Source: Trichomonas vaginalis G3 (lineage: Eukaryota > Parabasalia > Trichomonadida > Trichomonadidae). From it: a stretch of DNA of 64,000 nt. Below the pieces are notes generated by a model that was not told the origin of the DNA, did no database searches, and saw only the letters and a program-made list of their open reading frames with translations. The translations under genes were made by a program, and so were the position numbers. The stretch spans positions 14,414,082 through 14,478,081 of the forward strand of contig NC_067207.1 of NCBI RefSeq assembly GCF_026262505.1, given 5' to 3'. Below, one piece after another: positions 37,419 through 47,689 of this stretch. The number at the start of each line of letters is the position of its first letter. The first letter of the stretch is position 1.

Positions 37419-38855
37419 ATGTCTTACTACGATGATGGACGCGATGGCGAGGAAGGCGGCCGTGCATATGGTGCCGGTGGCTACGGTGGTGGCAGCCGTG
37501 CATATGGTGGCCGCGGAGGCTATCGTCCAAGATATGATAGAGGCTACGACGACGGCGGCCGTGGCGGCTATGGCGGCAGAAACGACAGAGGCTATGGTGG
37601 CCGTGGCAGACATGAAGACTTCAGTTATGAAGCAATGACACCAGCACAAGATGATCCAAACTTCATTCCAAACTGGACAACACGCGTTGACGATTTCGAT
37701 CAGATGGATCTTCCTCCAGCCCTTCTTCAGGGTGTTTACAGCTACGGTTTCAGAGCACCTTCCGAAATTCAAGCCATTGCTATTGGAGCCATTCGTGATC
37801 CTTCTAACAGACACGTTATCGCCCAAGCACAGTCTGGTACCGGTAAAACAGGTGCCTTCTCAATCGGTGTTCTTTCTAAAATCGATGTTTCCCAAAAGAC
37901 AACACAAGCCCTTGTTTTAGCTCCAACACGTGAACTCGCTACACAGATTTTCAACGTTTTCAAGGAAATCGGTTCCCGTATCCCAGGCCTTGATATCGCT
38001 ATCTTCATCGGTGGCGCACAGAGAGTTGTTGATGCCCAGGCCCGCGCCGCATCACATCCACACATCTGCATCTGCACACCAGGTCGTGCTTTGGATCTCA
38101 TCGTCTCCGGACACCTCCGTGTTCAGAATTTCAAGATGGCCGTCTTAGATGAAGCCGATCAGATGCTTTCTGATAACTTCATTGAGCAGGTCAACGATAT
38201 CATGGAATACTTCCCAGAAGATGTCCAGATTCTCCTCTTCTCCGCTACAATTTCTCAATCTATCTTCCACATCATGAACACATTCATGAACGATCCATTC
38301 AGAATCCTCATCAAGAAGGAGCAGCTCACACTCGAAGGTATCAAGCAATTCTACGTCGATGTCCAGGAAACATCCAACAAATTCGACTGCCTTCTCGATA
38401 TCTACGGCTCAGTTTCCATCCAGAAGGCCATTATCTTCGCAAACTCAAAGAATGCCGTCGACTACATCTCAGAACAGCTCCAGCAGCACGGTTTCGGAGT
38501 TGCTCCAATCCACGCCGGCCTCGACCAGCTCGAGAGAGACAGAATCATGAGAGATTTCCGTACAGGCACAGCCCGTGTACTTATTTCTACAGATCTTCTC
38601 GCTAGAGGTATCGATGTTCAACAGGTTACACTCGTTATCAACTTCGAATTGCCAAAGAAGCTCGAACAGTACATCCACCGTATCGGTCGTTCCGGTCGTT
38701 ATGGTCGTAAGGGTGTCGCTATCAACATCTGCGACCACGAGGATATGAACGTCATCGAAATGCTCAAGAACCACTACATGACTACAATCAACGAGCTTCC
38801 AAGCGATATCGAGAGAGTCGTTAACGAGGCTAACGCTCAGTGGGATGAAAAGTAA
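37419..38855 (+). CDS. DEAD-box RNA helicase, eIF4A-like with N-terminal RG/GY-rich domain
   Basis: A 478-residue protein. Residues 1-66 are a Gly/Arg/Tyr-rich low-complexity region (GGYGGGSRAYGGRGGYRPRY). The helicase core follows: aromatic plus Q-motif region (about 93-120), motif I AQSGTGKT (137-144), PTRELA (169-174), TPGR (220-223), DEAD (244-247), SAT (275-277), ARGID (395-399) and HRIGRSGR (420-427). All motifs are intact. The core is of the eIF4A/eIF4AIII class, acting in translation initiation or mRNP remodelling; the glycine-rich N-terminus is not usual for eIF4A and recalls Ded1/DDX3-type tails. Codons are strongly biased to C, as expected for a highly expressed gene. Confidence 0.95.
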   Translation: MSYYDDGRDGEEGGRAYGAGGYGGGSRAYGGRGGYRPRYDRGYDDGGRGGYGGRNDRGYGGRGRHEDFSYEAMTPAQDDPNFIPNWTTRVDDFDQMDLPPALLQGVYSYGFRAPSEIQAIAIGAIRDPSNRHVIAQAQSGTGKTGAFSIGVLSKIDVSQKTTQALVLAPTRELATQIFNVFKEIGSRIPGLDIAIFIGGAQRVVDAQARAASHPHICICTPGRALDLIVSGHLRVQNFKMAVLDEADQMLSDNFIEQVNDIMEYFPEDVQILLFSATISQSIFHIMNTFMNDPFRILIKKEQLTLEGIKQFYVDVQETSNKFDCLLDIYGSVSIQKAIIFANSKNAVDYISEQLQQHGFGVAPIHAGLDQLERDRIMRDFRTGTARVLISTDLLARGIDVQQVTLVINFELPKKLEQYIHRIGRSGRYGRKGVAINICDHEDMNVIEMLKNHYMTTINELPSDIERVVNEANAQWDEK

Positions 38856-39048
38856 CAAATTTATTGTTCGGATTTTGATACTTTCTAATAAAAGGAATAT
38901 TTTTGTCACTTTTACGATTACGCAATATTTTTAATCGTTGAACTACCTTATTTTAAAAAATTTTATTGAAAAATTTGTTTTTATTTCAATGTCAGACCAT
39001 TTTATATTTTTTTTTACAATTGTAAACTCAGAAAAAATTTATTTCCGA

Positions 39049-39060
39049 TCATTTTTTTAT
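39049..39060 (+). promoter_or_regulatory. Initiator-like element of the cornichon-like gene
   Basis: TCATTTTTTTAT, 22 bases before the ATG at 39082. It decides for that start over ATG 38989, which lies upstream of the Initiator. Confidence 0.5.
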
Positions 39061-39081
39061 CGATATTTTTTTAGAGGAGAA

Positions 39082-39480
39082 ATGATTGAAGAGAAGGTTC
39101 CAATCATTATATTTATGGCTATTGATCTAGCACTCCTTGTTTTGTATGCTGCAAAGCTATTCGTTTTATCAGATTTTCAACTAGAAAAGATAACATTAAC
39201 AAAAATGGATGCACAAATGGTATTTTTTAACAAACTGATTGTTGCCATATATATTCCGACAACCATATACGTTTACCACACTTTCCATTCTTTACTTGCT
39301 CCGTTTACAACTTTTTGCATTGCTTATTATGAATACACTCAGATAGATTACCATAGGAAGTCATTAAATTACCTAACTGCCCGCCAGCACATCCCGAAAA
39401 TGCGTCGTAACGGTGTAATTAAGCTATCAATTTGCTTAGTTTTCATAATAATATGCATCATATCAATTCTAAGGCGTTAG
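39082..39480 (+). CDS. Cornichon/Erv14-like ER cargo receptor
   Basis: A 132-residue protein with three hydrophobic segments (about residues 6-28, 50-78, 112-130). Length, spacing and blocks follow the cornichon family: IDLALLVLYAAKLFVLSDFQ, then MDAQMVFFNKLIVAIYIP (compare LCxxLNxLVxPE), a second membrane pair and a short basic end with LRR. In other eukaryotes cornichon proteins load transmembrane cargo into COPII vesicles at ER exit sites. Sequence similarity is at the pattern level only, so the call is moderate. The longer frame starting at 38989 would add a Phe-rich stretch that does not fit the family. Confidence 0.68.
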   Translation: MIEEKVPIIIFMAIDLALLVLYAAKLFVLSDFQLEKITLTKMDAQMVFFNKLIVAIYIPTTIYVYHTFHSLLAPFTTFCIAYYEYTQIDYHRKSLNYLTARQHIPKMRRNGVIKLSICLVFIIICIISILRR

Positions 39481-40354
39481 AAGGAATTTCGATAATATTT
39501 CACGTCAATTATACGTATAATTGAAAATACAACCCTATATTGGAGTTTTGAAGAATGCCAGTTAACATATGTTATAATACACATGCATTATTTTCACAAA
39601 ATCTAGTGAAAAGTGCTGAATTCCTCGGAAATTTTCGAAAATAGTTTTGATTATGATAAAACTGTGTGAGTTTTACATGAACGATGCTACACTTGGTTTA
39701 CAGTGACGAGTAAAAACTATCTTTATTTATATTTTTAAACATATTGGATTTTGACACTTAAACTAATATCGATTTGATTTGGAATAGATGCTTGATCATG
39801 TCAAATATGGGAACAAATGGCCCACAAGCTTCTAATTGAAGAATTTATTTTCTCATAATTAGACTCTATCGTTTTGATAGATGTCATAATGCTTTTATAT
39901 TTTATTGCTTTATATGTTCTTATATTTGAGCATTTGGTATCAATATGGGGCTATATTTTTTCGTTATTTTTGAAATTGGTTCAAAATGTAACCAAGAAGG
40001 TCTAAATGTGTTAATCTCGAAATGAATCTCTCATTATTATGATTCCAAAGAATTAAAATCAATATTTACATGAAAAATAGAAATATCTCCATTATGAAAA
40101 CAGTTTAAACTTGGGAATCAGTTCTCATTTAAATTCACATCATTAGTTAACCAAGGTTCTATAATGCCAGTGCGCAACGACCTAAACATGAGTTGACAGT
40201 TATTTATTTATGGAGAGTTAACTATTACTGCTATGATAAATCAAACAAGCATCTCAAGCTATCTTAATTGTATGAATAAAAAACAAGTTTTTTTAGACCG
40301 TATATTTATTCGATGGATTTTTTTATTGTTGATAAATCGTAGGAATGGAATCAT
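39481..40354. other. Intergenic between convergent genes, nothing seen
   Basis: About 0.9 kb of AT-rich DNA between the cornichon-like and saposin-like genes. No RNA gene or coding fragment supported. Confidence 0.5.
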
Positions 40355-40666
40355 TTAGTCCTTGCAGAACTTGATAAGTTTGCAAACGGCAGCCGGTGGT
40401 TCGTTATCCTTGAGGTACTTGATGATTGCTGGGACACCGACTTCAACAAGTTTATCGCAGATGACTCTGAGGTCAGCTGTGACATACTGGCAGTATGATT
40501 CGAGCTTCTCAATGATTTCCTGTTCTGTCTTTCCGTCCTCAAGATAGTCTTCGATCATTGAAACATAGAACTTGCACATAACGCACTTCTGTGTGGAGTC
40601 ACCAACCTTTGTAGCACGTGGCTTAACGGCAGCAGCAGACATGAGGCCCAATAATGCAAAGAACAT
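40355..40666 (-). CDS. Saposin-like secreted peptide (SapB domain)
   Basis: A 103-residue protein with a short signal peptide (MFFALLGLMSAAA). The mature part is one saposin B-type domain with the six characteristic cysteines at 28, 31, 59, 70, 95 and 101, in the spacing CxxC...C(10)C...C(5)C. Trichomonads encode a family of such saposin-like proteins, related to amoebapores, which act on lipid membranes after secretion or in lysosomes. Size, signal and cysteines all fit and the gene is intact. The upstream sequence TTCCATTGCA next to the ATG is a weak Initiator match. Whether this member disrupts membranes or only presents lipids is not readable. Confidence 0.88.
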   Translation of the reverse strand: MFFALLGLMSAAAVKPRATKVGDSTQKCVMCKFYVSMIEDYLEDGKTEQEIIEKLESYCQYVTADLRVICDKLVEVGVPAIIKYLKDNEPPAAVCKLIKFCKD

Positions 40667-40756
40667 TGCAATGGAATAAAAAGTGACAACGACAACACGA
40701 TTTTTGTAAACTCACAAAAAAAGTTAATTTTTGGAATTTATTGAAAATTTTTCCGG

Positions 40757-43700
40757 ATGTCGCTCATCCAGGGTTTTAATAAACTTGCAAGCACCCTGAC
40801 TGAGTACACATCATTCAGATCTGTCAGGAAGAAGTTTCAAGAACAGCTTGCAAGCAGATTCTTGACTTATTCCAAACAAGATCAAGATAATTTTATAGAA
40901 ACTCTATATAAATGGTCAACAAATAGAATGCACTCAACAAATAACGTAGATAAAATCATCGCTCTTGCTTGTTTTGCATATATACTAGATATTGTCGAAG
41001 ATCAAACACATTATCAAAATATTGCTAACCAGCTCGAAAGAATTTTACCCGTAGAAAGCATCATTGTCATTGATGGTGTCACATTCTTGCTCGAACGCGT
41101 TGCCAGACGCTCAGAAACTCCAATTCTTCCAACATTATTCGAAAGATTAACATCCAGAATCTTCTCAACGAGTGTACTCTCCTCAGTATTCATTTTCAAG
41201 AACGTCATATTCACAGATATCGACTTATACCGCCGCTTTTCCGGCCACATAAACCACATCGTTTATGGCGCAATAAAACATCAAGAATCTCAAGTCAGAG
41301 CTTGCGGCGTTGAGCTCTTTCTAGGCAAAATAAACCACGACTCCTCCCCCGACGAATGCGCAAATACGATGCTCGATGACTGCTTCCAGGCCTTGGAATC
41401 ACCTTGTCCTTTACACGTAGTCGACGGATATTTTTCAATGATCGAAGGAATCATCAGAACTAAGCCGCGCTTGCTCGCAGGGAGAGCGCAGATACTCACA
41501 AAGGTAGTCGTCTTCCAGATGAACCAACAGTCTATGCTGACAGTCTTGAATCATGTCCTGGCGATCCAGGAGTTCCGGAATTTCACACCTCAATTTCAGG
41601 CCAAACTACTCACAATATTTTCTGAAATCTCTCAATTTTCTGAAGAGGTATCACAATTGCTCTCAAAATTATTGAATACCGATTCAATTGATGGAGAAGC
41701 CTACGCGCCATTGATATTTAAGCTCCCCGATGAATGCTTTTTCATCGTAGCACCTTCTTTGCTTCGAAAATACAATAATTTCAACGACCAAATTTATTCT
41801 CGATTAAAAGTTGCCCAAATTACCATCGATGTGCTTAAAACAGCTAAAATATTATCAGAACAATCAACTATAATCGCATCAGAGATATCAGAAACGTACT
41901 CTCAATATATTCGCGAAAATTTCACATCTAATTTGACCATTTCTTATGAAATCATCAAATTAATATCGTTAGATGACTCAATAGATAAAAATGAACTGTT
42001 AGATGTCCTCATCAAACAGCTTTCCACTGTAAATGAGAAAGATTCTCCAAATCTTATACAAGCGATCTACACTTTGATATTATCCATAGAAGACAAGCAA
42101 AAATACCTCATGCAAACACTGTTCCTCGCCAATTCGTCCTCTAATTCTGATTTGAGACTAAATTCAATAGAATTAATTCCTCAAGAATTACTTTGTTTGT
42201 TCAATTCTCCGCTTATATATGACATACTGAACTCATTCATTTCAGATCAGAAGAGCTCTGTTCGTCAGGAAACTCAAAATTTACTTTTACGCATACAGAA
42301 AGTGATTCCTGATGATATAGAGGAGTATTTAAAGACAAACATCAATCTGTTTTTTCACCAGTTACAAGGATTTACCAGTCTTGTCACTAAAAGATATCAA
42401 TTGGAATTAACTCCAATTTTTATCAGATTAAATACGAAAATTATCAAACCTTACGTCAGGAGGATGGTAGAATACTTCATAAACATACTAGAAGAAAGGT
42501 GTGAAACTCCAAAATCAACTTTAGAAGCAACTCTTAAGCTAAACGATAAAAATAATACGCGAATCATCCACAAATGTGTCCTAAAAAGCATTAACGAGCT
42601 CATTCCTCATATTGACGAATTCAAAGACCTTTTATCAAAACTTATAAACGCAATTACAAACCAATTGACGATCAGCTCTCACAAAAGTTTACATGTAGAG
42701 GTTGCAAATACGTTATTACTCATTTTCAGAGCGATAGACTTTCACGAAATCTTCAATGAAGCGGATATTGTGAAAATGCACAAGGAAATCTTCTCTTTTC
42801 TTTCAAATTGTTCTGACTTTGAGACCATTTGTGGCTTTTTCAGGCTGTTTGGAACAATAGGACCCCTTGAACCGACTCAATTCCACACATTTGACTACGA
42901 ATCACATTCTTTTGACTGGTCACCCATCTGTGATGTATCCAAACGCCAGACTTGCTATCTAAACTTCGTCATGCAGTACGTTTTGGACCAATTACAACAA
43001 TCTTCTTCAATTTACGAACCATCTGTACTAATTATAGCCATTGTATACATCTTTCAGAGCGATCCATTCAATTCCCTACCTTTCCTACCACAAATTGTCC
43101 CAGTTTTCTCGAAATTACTTAATGATAAAGTATTTAACCCTCCAGATGCCATTTTCCACTTCCTGAGGTCCATCATTCTACTTGTAGATGTCTCTATTCT
43201 CCCTTACGGTGACAATATCATGGAAATGATCCTTCCTTTCCTTCACGAAGCGAATCTTCCCGCAATTAAAGTATTTTCTGCCCTTGTTTTCGCATTGAAA
43301 GGAAACTATAAGTACGATCCAGCCATATTCAACCTGTTCGTATCGATTCTGAGGCAAAAGAACGTTTTACCAGAAGTAGACAATTATATCATGTTAACTT
43401 TAGCTCTTATGGTCATTTACAACGAGTCTTCGCCCTCAATATTCTTTGAACTCGCATCCCAGCGAATAAAGAACAACAACAAAGACTCAATAACATATTT
43501 ATGTTGGATAATGAACACAGGGAAGTTTCAATCTCTTGTTTTGCAAGTTCTTAGGCTCGCACTCTCAATAAAAGGTCCTTTAGAACTCAAAGCTCATGAA
43601 CTTATATCAGTAATTTACGCAAAAAATCCGAAAATCACAAAAATCGTGAATTTTCCAAAGGAAAACCTTCTCAGTGTAAACGAGACAGACTATCAACCAA

Positions 43701-46700
43701 AGCCAGACATCGTTCCTTCAAAGATGAGGCCTGCTTCCCAGAGAAGATTGATAGATACCATATTATCTCATCAAAACGTAGCAGAATACACCCCGATATG
43801 GATTCTACAGCTCACGCAAGACCTTGTTCTCTGTAGTAGTTCGGCTGCAATTCGTGCTTGTCGACCATTATTAAACGGAGCATCGAAATTACAGTACGAT
43901 ATCTTTCCTTTAGCTCTTGTTTCCGTATGGGAAGATGCTCAAGATGAAGAGCGTCGTCGATTGATGTCGTTTTTCGAAACAGTTGTCTCATCTCCAAACG
44001 CGAATCTTTCAGTTTTGTCAGTAATTGTTGATGGAGCAGAAGCTCTTGACCGCGCGGGCTTTTCCATGTTCTACAACCCAATGACTGCCGGAAAAATCGC
44101 TGAGAAATGCAAGTCTTGGTTTAAGGCCATACGGTTTTTCTCAAAAGTTGACTTCCCCGAGGAACCTCTAAAACACTTATTAATGATCGAAGCGCAATTA
44201 AAACGGAAAAGCACTGCTAATGGATTATTAGGAATAATTCCATCGCAAACAACAGATGCAGGGTTATTTGAGTCATTAAACAAATGGGACAAAGCGTTAG
44301 AGATATACGAGACACAAAAAGAGTCAGAGACAAGTGTCCCAGGCATTGTAAACTGTTACATGAACATGGACGATTACGCTTCAATTATTTCGAAAGACCA
44401 AATTTTCGAAAAACTCGTAAAAGAGACCAAAATCAAAGCCGCCCTTCCATTCTTCATAGCTGCATTAAACACTGGCCAGGAGACCGACAAATACGAGCAG
44501 TTCCTTGTCCCTGATACACCTACGAACTGTTGTTGGCGAGCGATTTGCAAAATCAAGAAAAATTTACAAAATGAAGCTGAAGAATTCGTGAACAGGGCAA
44601 CTAACGCTGCTGTTATTAACTTTAGTCCTCCAGCAAACTACGAGAATGCCATGCCCCTGATAAATGATTTCTTCTCCATAGAAGACGTGAGAAACATCTT
44701 GGATGTGAACAAAAACAAAGAAAATTCAAAACACATCATTGAAATTTGGAAAAGAAATTCAAATTCAATGAAAAACGATTATTCTCAATTGAAATTATCA
44801 TGGGCCATCAGGGAATTACTAGAGTGTACACCGGAACAAAGGAGAGACATGAAGAACACATATTTAGACATATTAAGACGTATAAAAGAATGGACTTATT
44901 TCGATGGAGTTTTCCAATCAATAGAAAAAGATGAAAGATCATTATTAATTAGATATATAACAAGATACGACCGTGGCATTGTTAAGAATACAGATGAACT
45001 GGCCAAATTCGTATCGAAACTCCAGAAATCACAGAGAATTGATGTCTATTGCGATGCTGTTTGCGATTTGGCAACAAGAACTGTTGTTACGGTGTTTGTC
45101 GTCAACCAATTGGGTGATGTGTTGAGAAAAAACACGAATCACGCAAGAGCGTGGAGATTATGGACATACACAAACCTTTCTTTGATGCAGAAACCTGGAA
45201 ATGTAGCTGAATTTTATGCAAATAATACAATGAACGGGTTTTGGAAATTATTGGAACTGAATGGCTCTAAAATGCATTGGTTATGCCAATTATGCTCTCT
45301 CTTCTTTACTTATGGTACTTATTTGAGCGATTTCGAAAATTTTGCATCAAAATTTAGAAATTTGCCACCGGAATCAGTAATTTTAATCATCCCACAATTG
45401 GTTGTACAACTAGAACACCCTGTAAAGGAAGTTCGTGAAGTAGTTTTCGATATAATGAAATCATTTTCTGTAAACCACTTCCAAGCAGTTGCTCTACCTC
45501 TTAATTTGCAGAGACACACAAAGTCAAGCGAATTCATCGACCAATTGTTCAATGAACATAGTTTGGACGGAAATGATGTGACAATTTTCGCTCAATCGAT
45601 GACATCTTTGGCCGTGACTCCTGCAGAAGAAGTATCAATATTATTAGAGAAGCTCCTGAAGATTGGTGATGATTTTCCATTGCAACAGGAAAGTTTAGAT
45701 ATAATTAAGCGAGTAAGTGACATTATATCGGCCAAGACCTACAAATCCTTCCTTAAGGACTGGTTCTCATGCAAACCTGCTAAACTGTTCATTGAAAAAA
45801 GCGCCAGAGTTTTGAATATAATAAATTCAAAAACAGCAAATGCAGATAGAGTCTTTCTCTTCAATGCTGCGAACGCGCTCCATATTTCATTGAACAAGAA
45901 CATCGAATCAGTCAATTCCATTGACATAAAAGAGCTGGGACTTCCAATTATTACAGATGACCTCAAAGTTTGCATGCCAGGAAGCTACGAGATCGGTAAA
46001 CCACTTATAACTGTATCAAAGATCCGCCACGTGCTGAAAATGATTCCTTCCGCGAAAAGACCGAGAAAAATGCGAATGTTGGGCAGTAACGGTCAATCTT
46101 ACAAATATCTACTGAAAGGAAGAGAGGATTTGAGATTGGACCAACACATTATGCAGTTTTTCTCTTTGGTTAATTCGATTTTGAGGATGAATAAATCGAC
46201 TGACGGAAGTTTCAACATAATCATGCAGTATCACGTTGTTCCTTTGACAACAGCATCAGGACTGATCTCGTGGGCTGCTGGAGGAGAGACTTTGAGCTCA
46301 TTAATCTTATGGAGAAGAAAAATTTGCAACAGAACTGAAGAATCCGAGAAAAAGGTGTTCAACGAGTTCTTATATAAAGGTAGAGATATTGCAATCTACA
46401 TGAACAACCTCCAAAAACTCGAATTATTCAGAAAATTAGTAAATGTGGCTCCAGACAACGAAATTGATGAAGCTTTGTGGCTGAAATCATCAGGAGCAAG
46501 ACAATGGCTGATGCAAACAACGAATTTCAGCCGTTCTCTCGCTTTAATGTCAGTTGTCGGTTACATTATTGGTTTAGGCGACAGACATCCTCTAAATATA
46601 CTGTTTATGAAGAGAAATGGCAATATCGTACACATAGATCTCTCAGATTGCTTCGAAAAAGCTTCATTAAGAAGATATGTCAGAGAAACAGTTCCTTTCA

Positions 46701-47053
46701 GACTTACAAGGATGTTAGTAAGAGCTTTAGGAGCTGTTGGTACTCATGGACTCTTCAAAACTACTGCGGAAGATGTTTTGGGCCAACTTCGAAGAAATTC
46801 TCAAACATTGTTGGCTTTTTTGGACATTTTCGTCCAGGAACCAGTAATAGACGCTCTATGGTACGAAGGAAGCCAGGATGACAAAGAAGGAAGAGGTTTG
46901 AAACAGGCAATTCGAAGAGTTGCAGAAAAATTGGCTGGAAACGACTACGAAATGATAATGACTATTCCTCAGCACGTACAGAAGTTGATAGAAGAGGCAA
47001 CATCGGAAATTAACTTAAGTAGAATGTATCATGGTTGGGCTCCTTATTGGTAA
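40757..47053 (+). CDS. TOR-like phosphatidylinositol 3-kinase-related kinase (PIKK)
   Basis: A 2098-residue protein. Residues 1 to about 1100 are helical HEAT-like repeats, followed by a FAT-like region (about 1100-1650). The kinase domain begins near PRKMRMLGSNGQSYKYLLKG (K1787 is the likely ATP lysine). It contains EDLRLDQHIMQFF, the catalytic loop GLGDRHPLN (D1942, N1947) and the metal motif HIDLSD (1959-1964) where HIDFGD is usual. VPFRLTRMLVRALG matches TOR. The last residues, MYHGWAPYW, form a FATC end very like GWCPFW of TOR. I see no recognisable FRB (rapamycin-binding) segment. Most likely TOR, the growth regulator; SMG1 and ATR are less likely because of the FATC. Shorter than the usual 2500. 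Confidence 0.88.
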   Translation: MSLIQGFNKLASTLTEYTSFRSVRKKFQEQLASRFLTYSKQDQDNFIETLYKWSTNRMHSTNNVDKIIALACFAYILDIVEDQTHYQNIANQLERILPVESIIVIDGVTFLLERVARRSETPILPTLFERLTSRIFSTSVLSSVFIFKNVIFTDIDLYRRFSGHINHIVYGAIKHQESQVRACGVELFLGKINHDSSPDECANTMLDDCFQALESPCPLHVVDGYFSMIEGIIRTKPRLLAGRAQILTKVVVFQMNQQSMLTVLNHVLAIQEFRNFTPQFQAKLLTIFSEISQFSEEVSQLLSKLLNTDSIDGEAYAPLIFKLPDECFFIVAPSLLRKYNNFNDQIYSRLKVAQITIDVLKTAKILSEQSTIIASEISETYSQYIRENFTSNLTISYEIIKLISLDDSIDKNELLDVLIKQLSTVNEKDSPNLIQAIYTLILSIEDKQKYLMQTLFLANSSSNSDLRLNSIELIPQELLCLFNSPLIYDILNSFISDQKSSVRQETQNLLLRIQKVIPDDIEEYLKTNINLFFHQLQGFTSLVTKRYQLELTPIFIRLNTKIIKPYVRRMVEYFINILEERCETPKSTLEATLKLNDKNNTRIIHKCVLKSINELIPHIDEFKDLLSKLINAITNQLTISSHKSLHVEVANTLLLIFRAIDFHEIFNEADIVKMHKEIFSFLSNCSDFETICGFFRLFGTIGPLEPTQFHTFDYESHSFDWSPICDVSKRQTCYLNFVMQYVLDQLQQSSSIYEPSVLIIAIVYIFQSDPFNSLPFLPQIVPVFSKLLNDKVFNPPDAIFHFLRSIILLVDVSILPYGDNIMEMILPFLHEANLPAIKVFSALVFALKGNYKYDPAIFNLFVSILRQKNVLPEVDNYIMLTLALMVIYNESSPSIFFELASQRIKNNNKDSITYLCWIMNTGKFQSLVLQVLRLALSIKGPLELKAHELISVIYAKNPKITKIVNFPKENLLSVNETDYQPKPDIVPSKMRPASQRRLIDTILSHQNVAEYTPIWILQLTQDLVLCSSSAAIRACRPLLNGASKLQYDIFPLALVSVWEDAQDEERRRLMSFFETVVSSPNANLSVLSVIVDGAEALDRAGFSMFYNPMTAGKIAEKCKSWFKAIRFFSKVDFPEEPLKHLLMIEAQLKRKSTANGLLGIIPSQTTDAGLFESLNKWDKALEIYETQKESETSVPGIVNCYMNMDDYASIISKDQIFEKLVKETKIKAALPFFIAALNTGQETDKYEQFLVPDTPTNCCWRAICKIKKNLQNEAEEFVNRATNAAVINFSPPANYENAMPLINDFFSIEDVRNILDVNKNKENSKHIIEIWKRNSNSMKNDYSQLKLSWAIRELLECTPEQRRDMKNTYLDILRRIKEWTYFDGVFQSIEKDERSLLIRYITRYDRGIVKNTDELAKFVSKLQKSQRIDVYCDAVCDLATRTVVTVFVVNQLGDVLRKNTNHARAWRLWTYTNLSLMQKPGNVAEFYANNTMNGFWKLLELNGSKMHWLCQLCSLFFTYGTYLSDFENFASKFRNLPPESVILIIPQLVVQLEHPVKEVREVVFDIMKSFSVNHFQAVALPLNLQRHTKSSEFIDQLFNEHSLDGNDVTIFAQSMTSLAVTPAEEVSILLEKLLKIGDDFPLQQESLDIIKRVSDIISAKTYKSFLKDWFSCKPAKLFIEKSARVLNIINSKTANADRVFLFNAANALHISLNKNIESVNSIDIKELGLPIITDDLKVCMPGSYEIGKPLITVSKIRHVLKMIPSAKRPRKMRMLGSNGQSYKYLLKGREDLRLDQHIMQFFSLVNSILRMNKSTDGSFNIIMQYHVVPLTTASGLISWAAGGETLSSLILWRRKICNRTEESEKKVFNEFLYKGRDIAIYMNNLQKLELFRKLVNVAPDNEIDEALWLKSSGARQWLMQTTNFSRSLALMSVVGYIIGLGDRHPLNILFMKRNGNIVHIDLSDCFEKASLRRYVRETVPFRLTRMLVRALGAVGTHGLFKTTAEDVLGQLRRNSQTLLAFLDIFVQEPVIDALWYEGSQDDKEGRGLKQAIRRVAEKLAGNDYEMIMTIPQHVQKLIEEATSEINLSRMYHGWAPYW

Positions 47054-47689
47054 CAAATTTTTTTTATAATTTTTTTTGTTATTTTTATTTTTAAAATTTT
47101 GTTTGAATGTTTATTAATAAAACGATTTATATATTTATAATCTTTCTTTTTCTCTTTTCTGTGACTTTATTATTTTAATAATTTTTATTTTTTTGATATT
47201 TTTTTTAAAATTAATTTGTAAAATGCTTCCTTAATTAGCTTAAATGCTTTCTGACAATCCAATACCTCTTCTCGTGCTCATGATAATGAAGAGATACTTA
47301 ATAATGGGTTCAAATTTGTGGGATTTTATTCAAAACTGTGATTCACAAAAGTGACTCATAATTGAATGCATTCAAAAATAAATTTGTTGTTCAAAATATT
47401 TCACTAAGTATATTCTTAATATTTTTAAATAAAATCGAAAACGTCACTTTTCCTAGAAAACAGATCTAAAATTTCCCCAATTTTGCTTTTATATGTCATA
47501 ACATCATGTGGAGCAAGTATTTCGATCGAAGTCACTATAAAATTTTAATCAATTTGTGTCGGTTTATGAATTCAAATTTGCCAGGCAGATCTGTCAGTTT
47601 GACATGATGGGAAGAGTCAGTGAGCAGGTAGATATAAGGCCTATTAGTAATATTTTGTTAAAATCACACGTTTCTGATTCATAAATATT
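47054..47689. other. Intergenic between the TOR-like and TBC genes
   Basis: Long A/T runs just after the TOR-like stop include AATAAA at about 47116. TCATAAATATT abuts the TBC ATG. No gene seen. Confidence 0.5.

Noticed and set aside
37395-38909. Several long frames overlapping the DEAD-box gene
   Set aside because: They are shadows produced by its biased codon use. The helicase motifs occur in only one frame.
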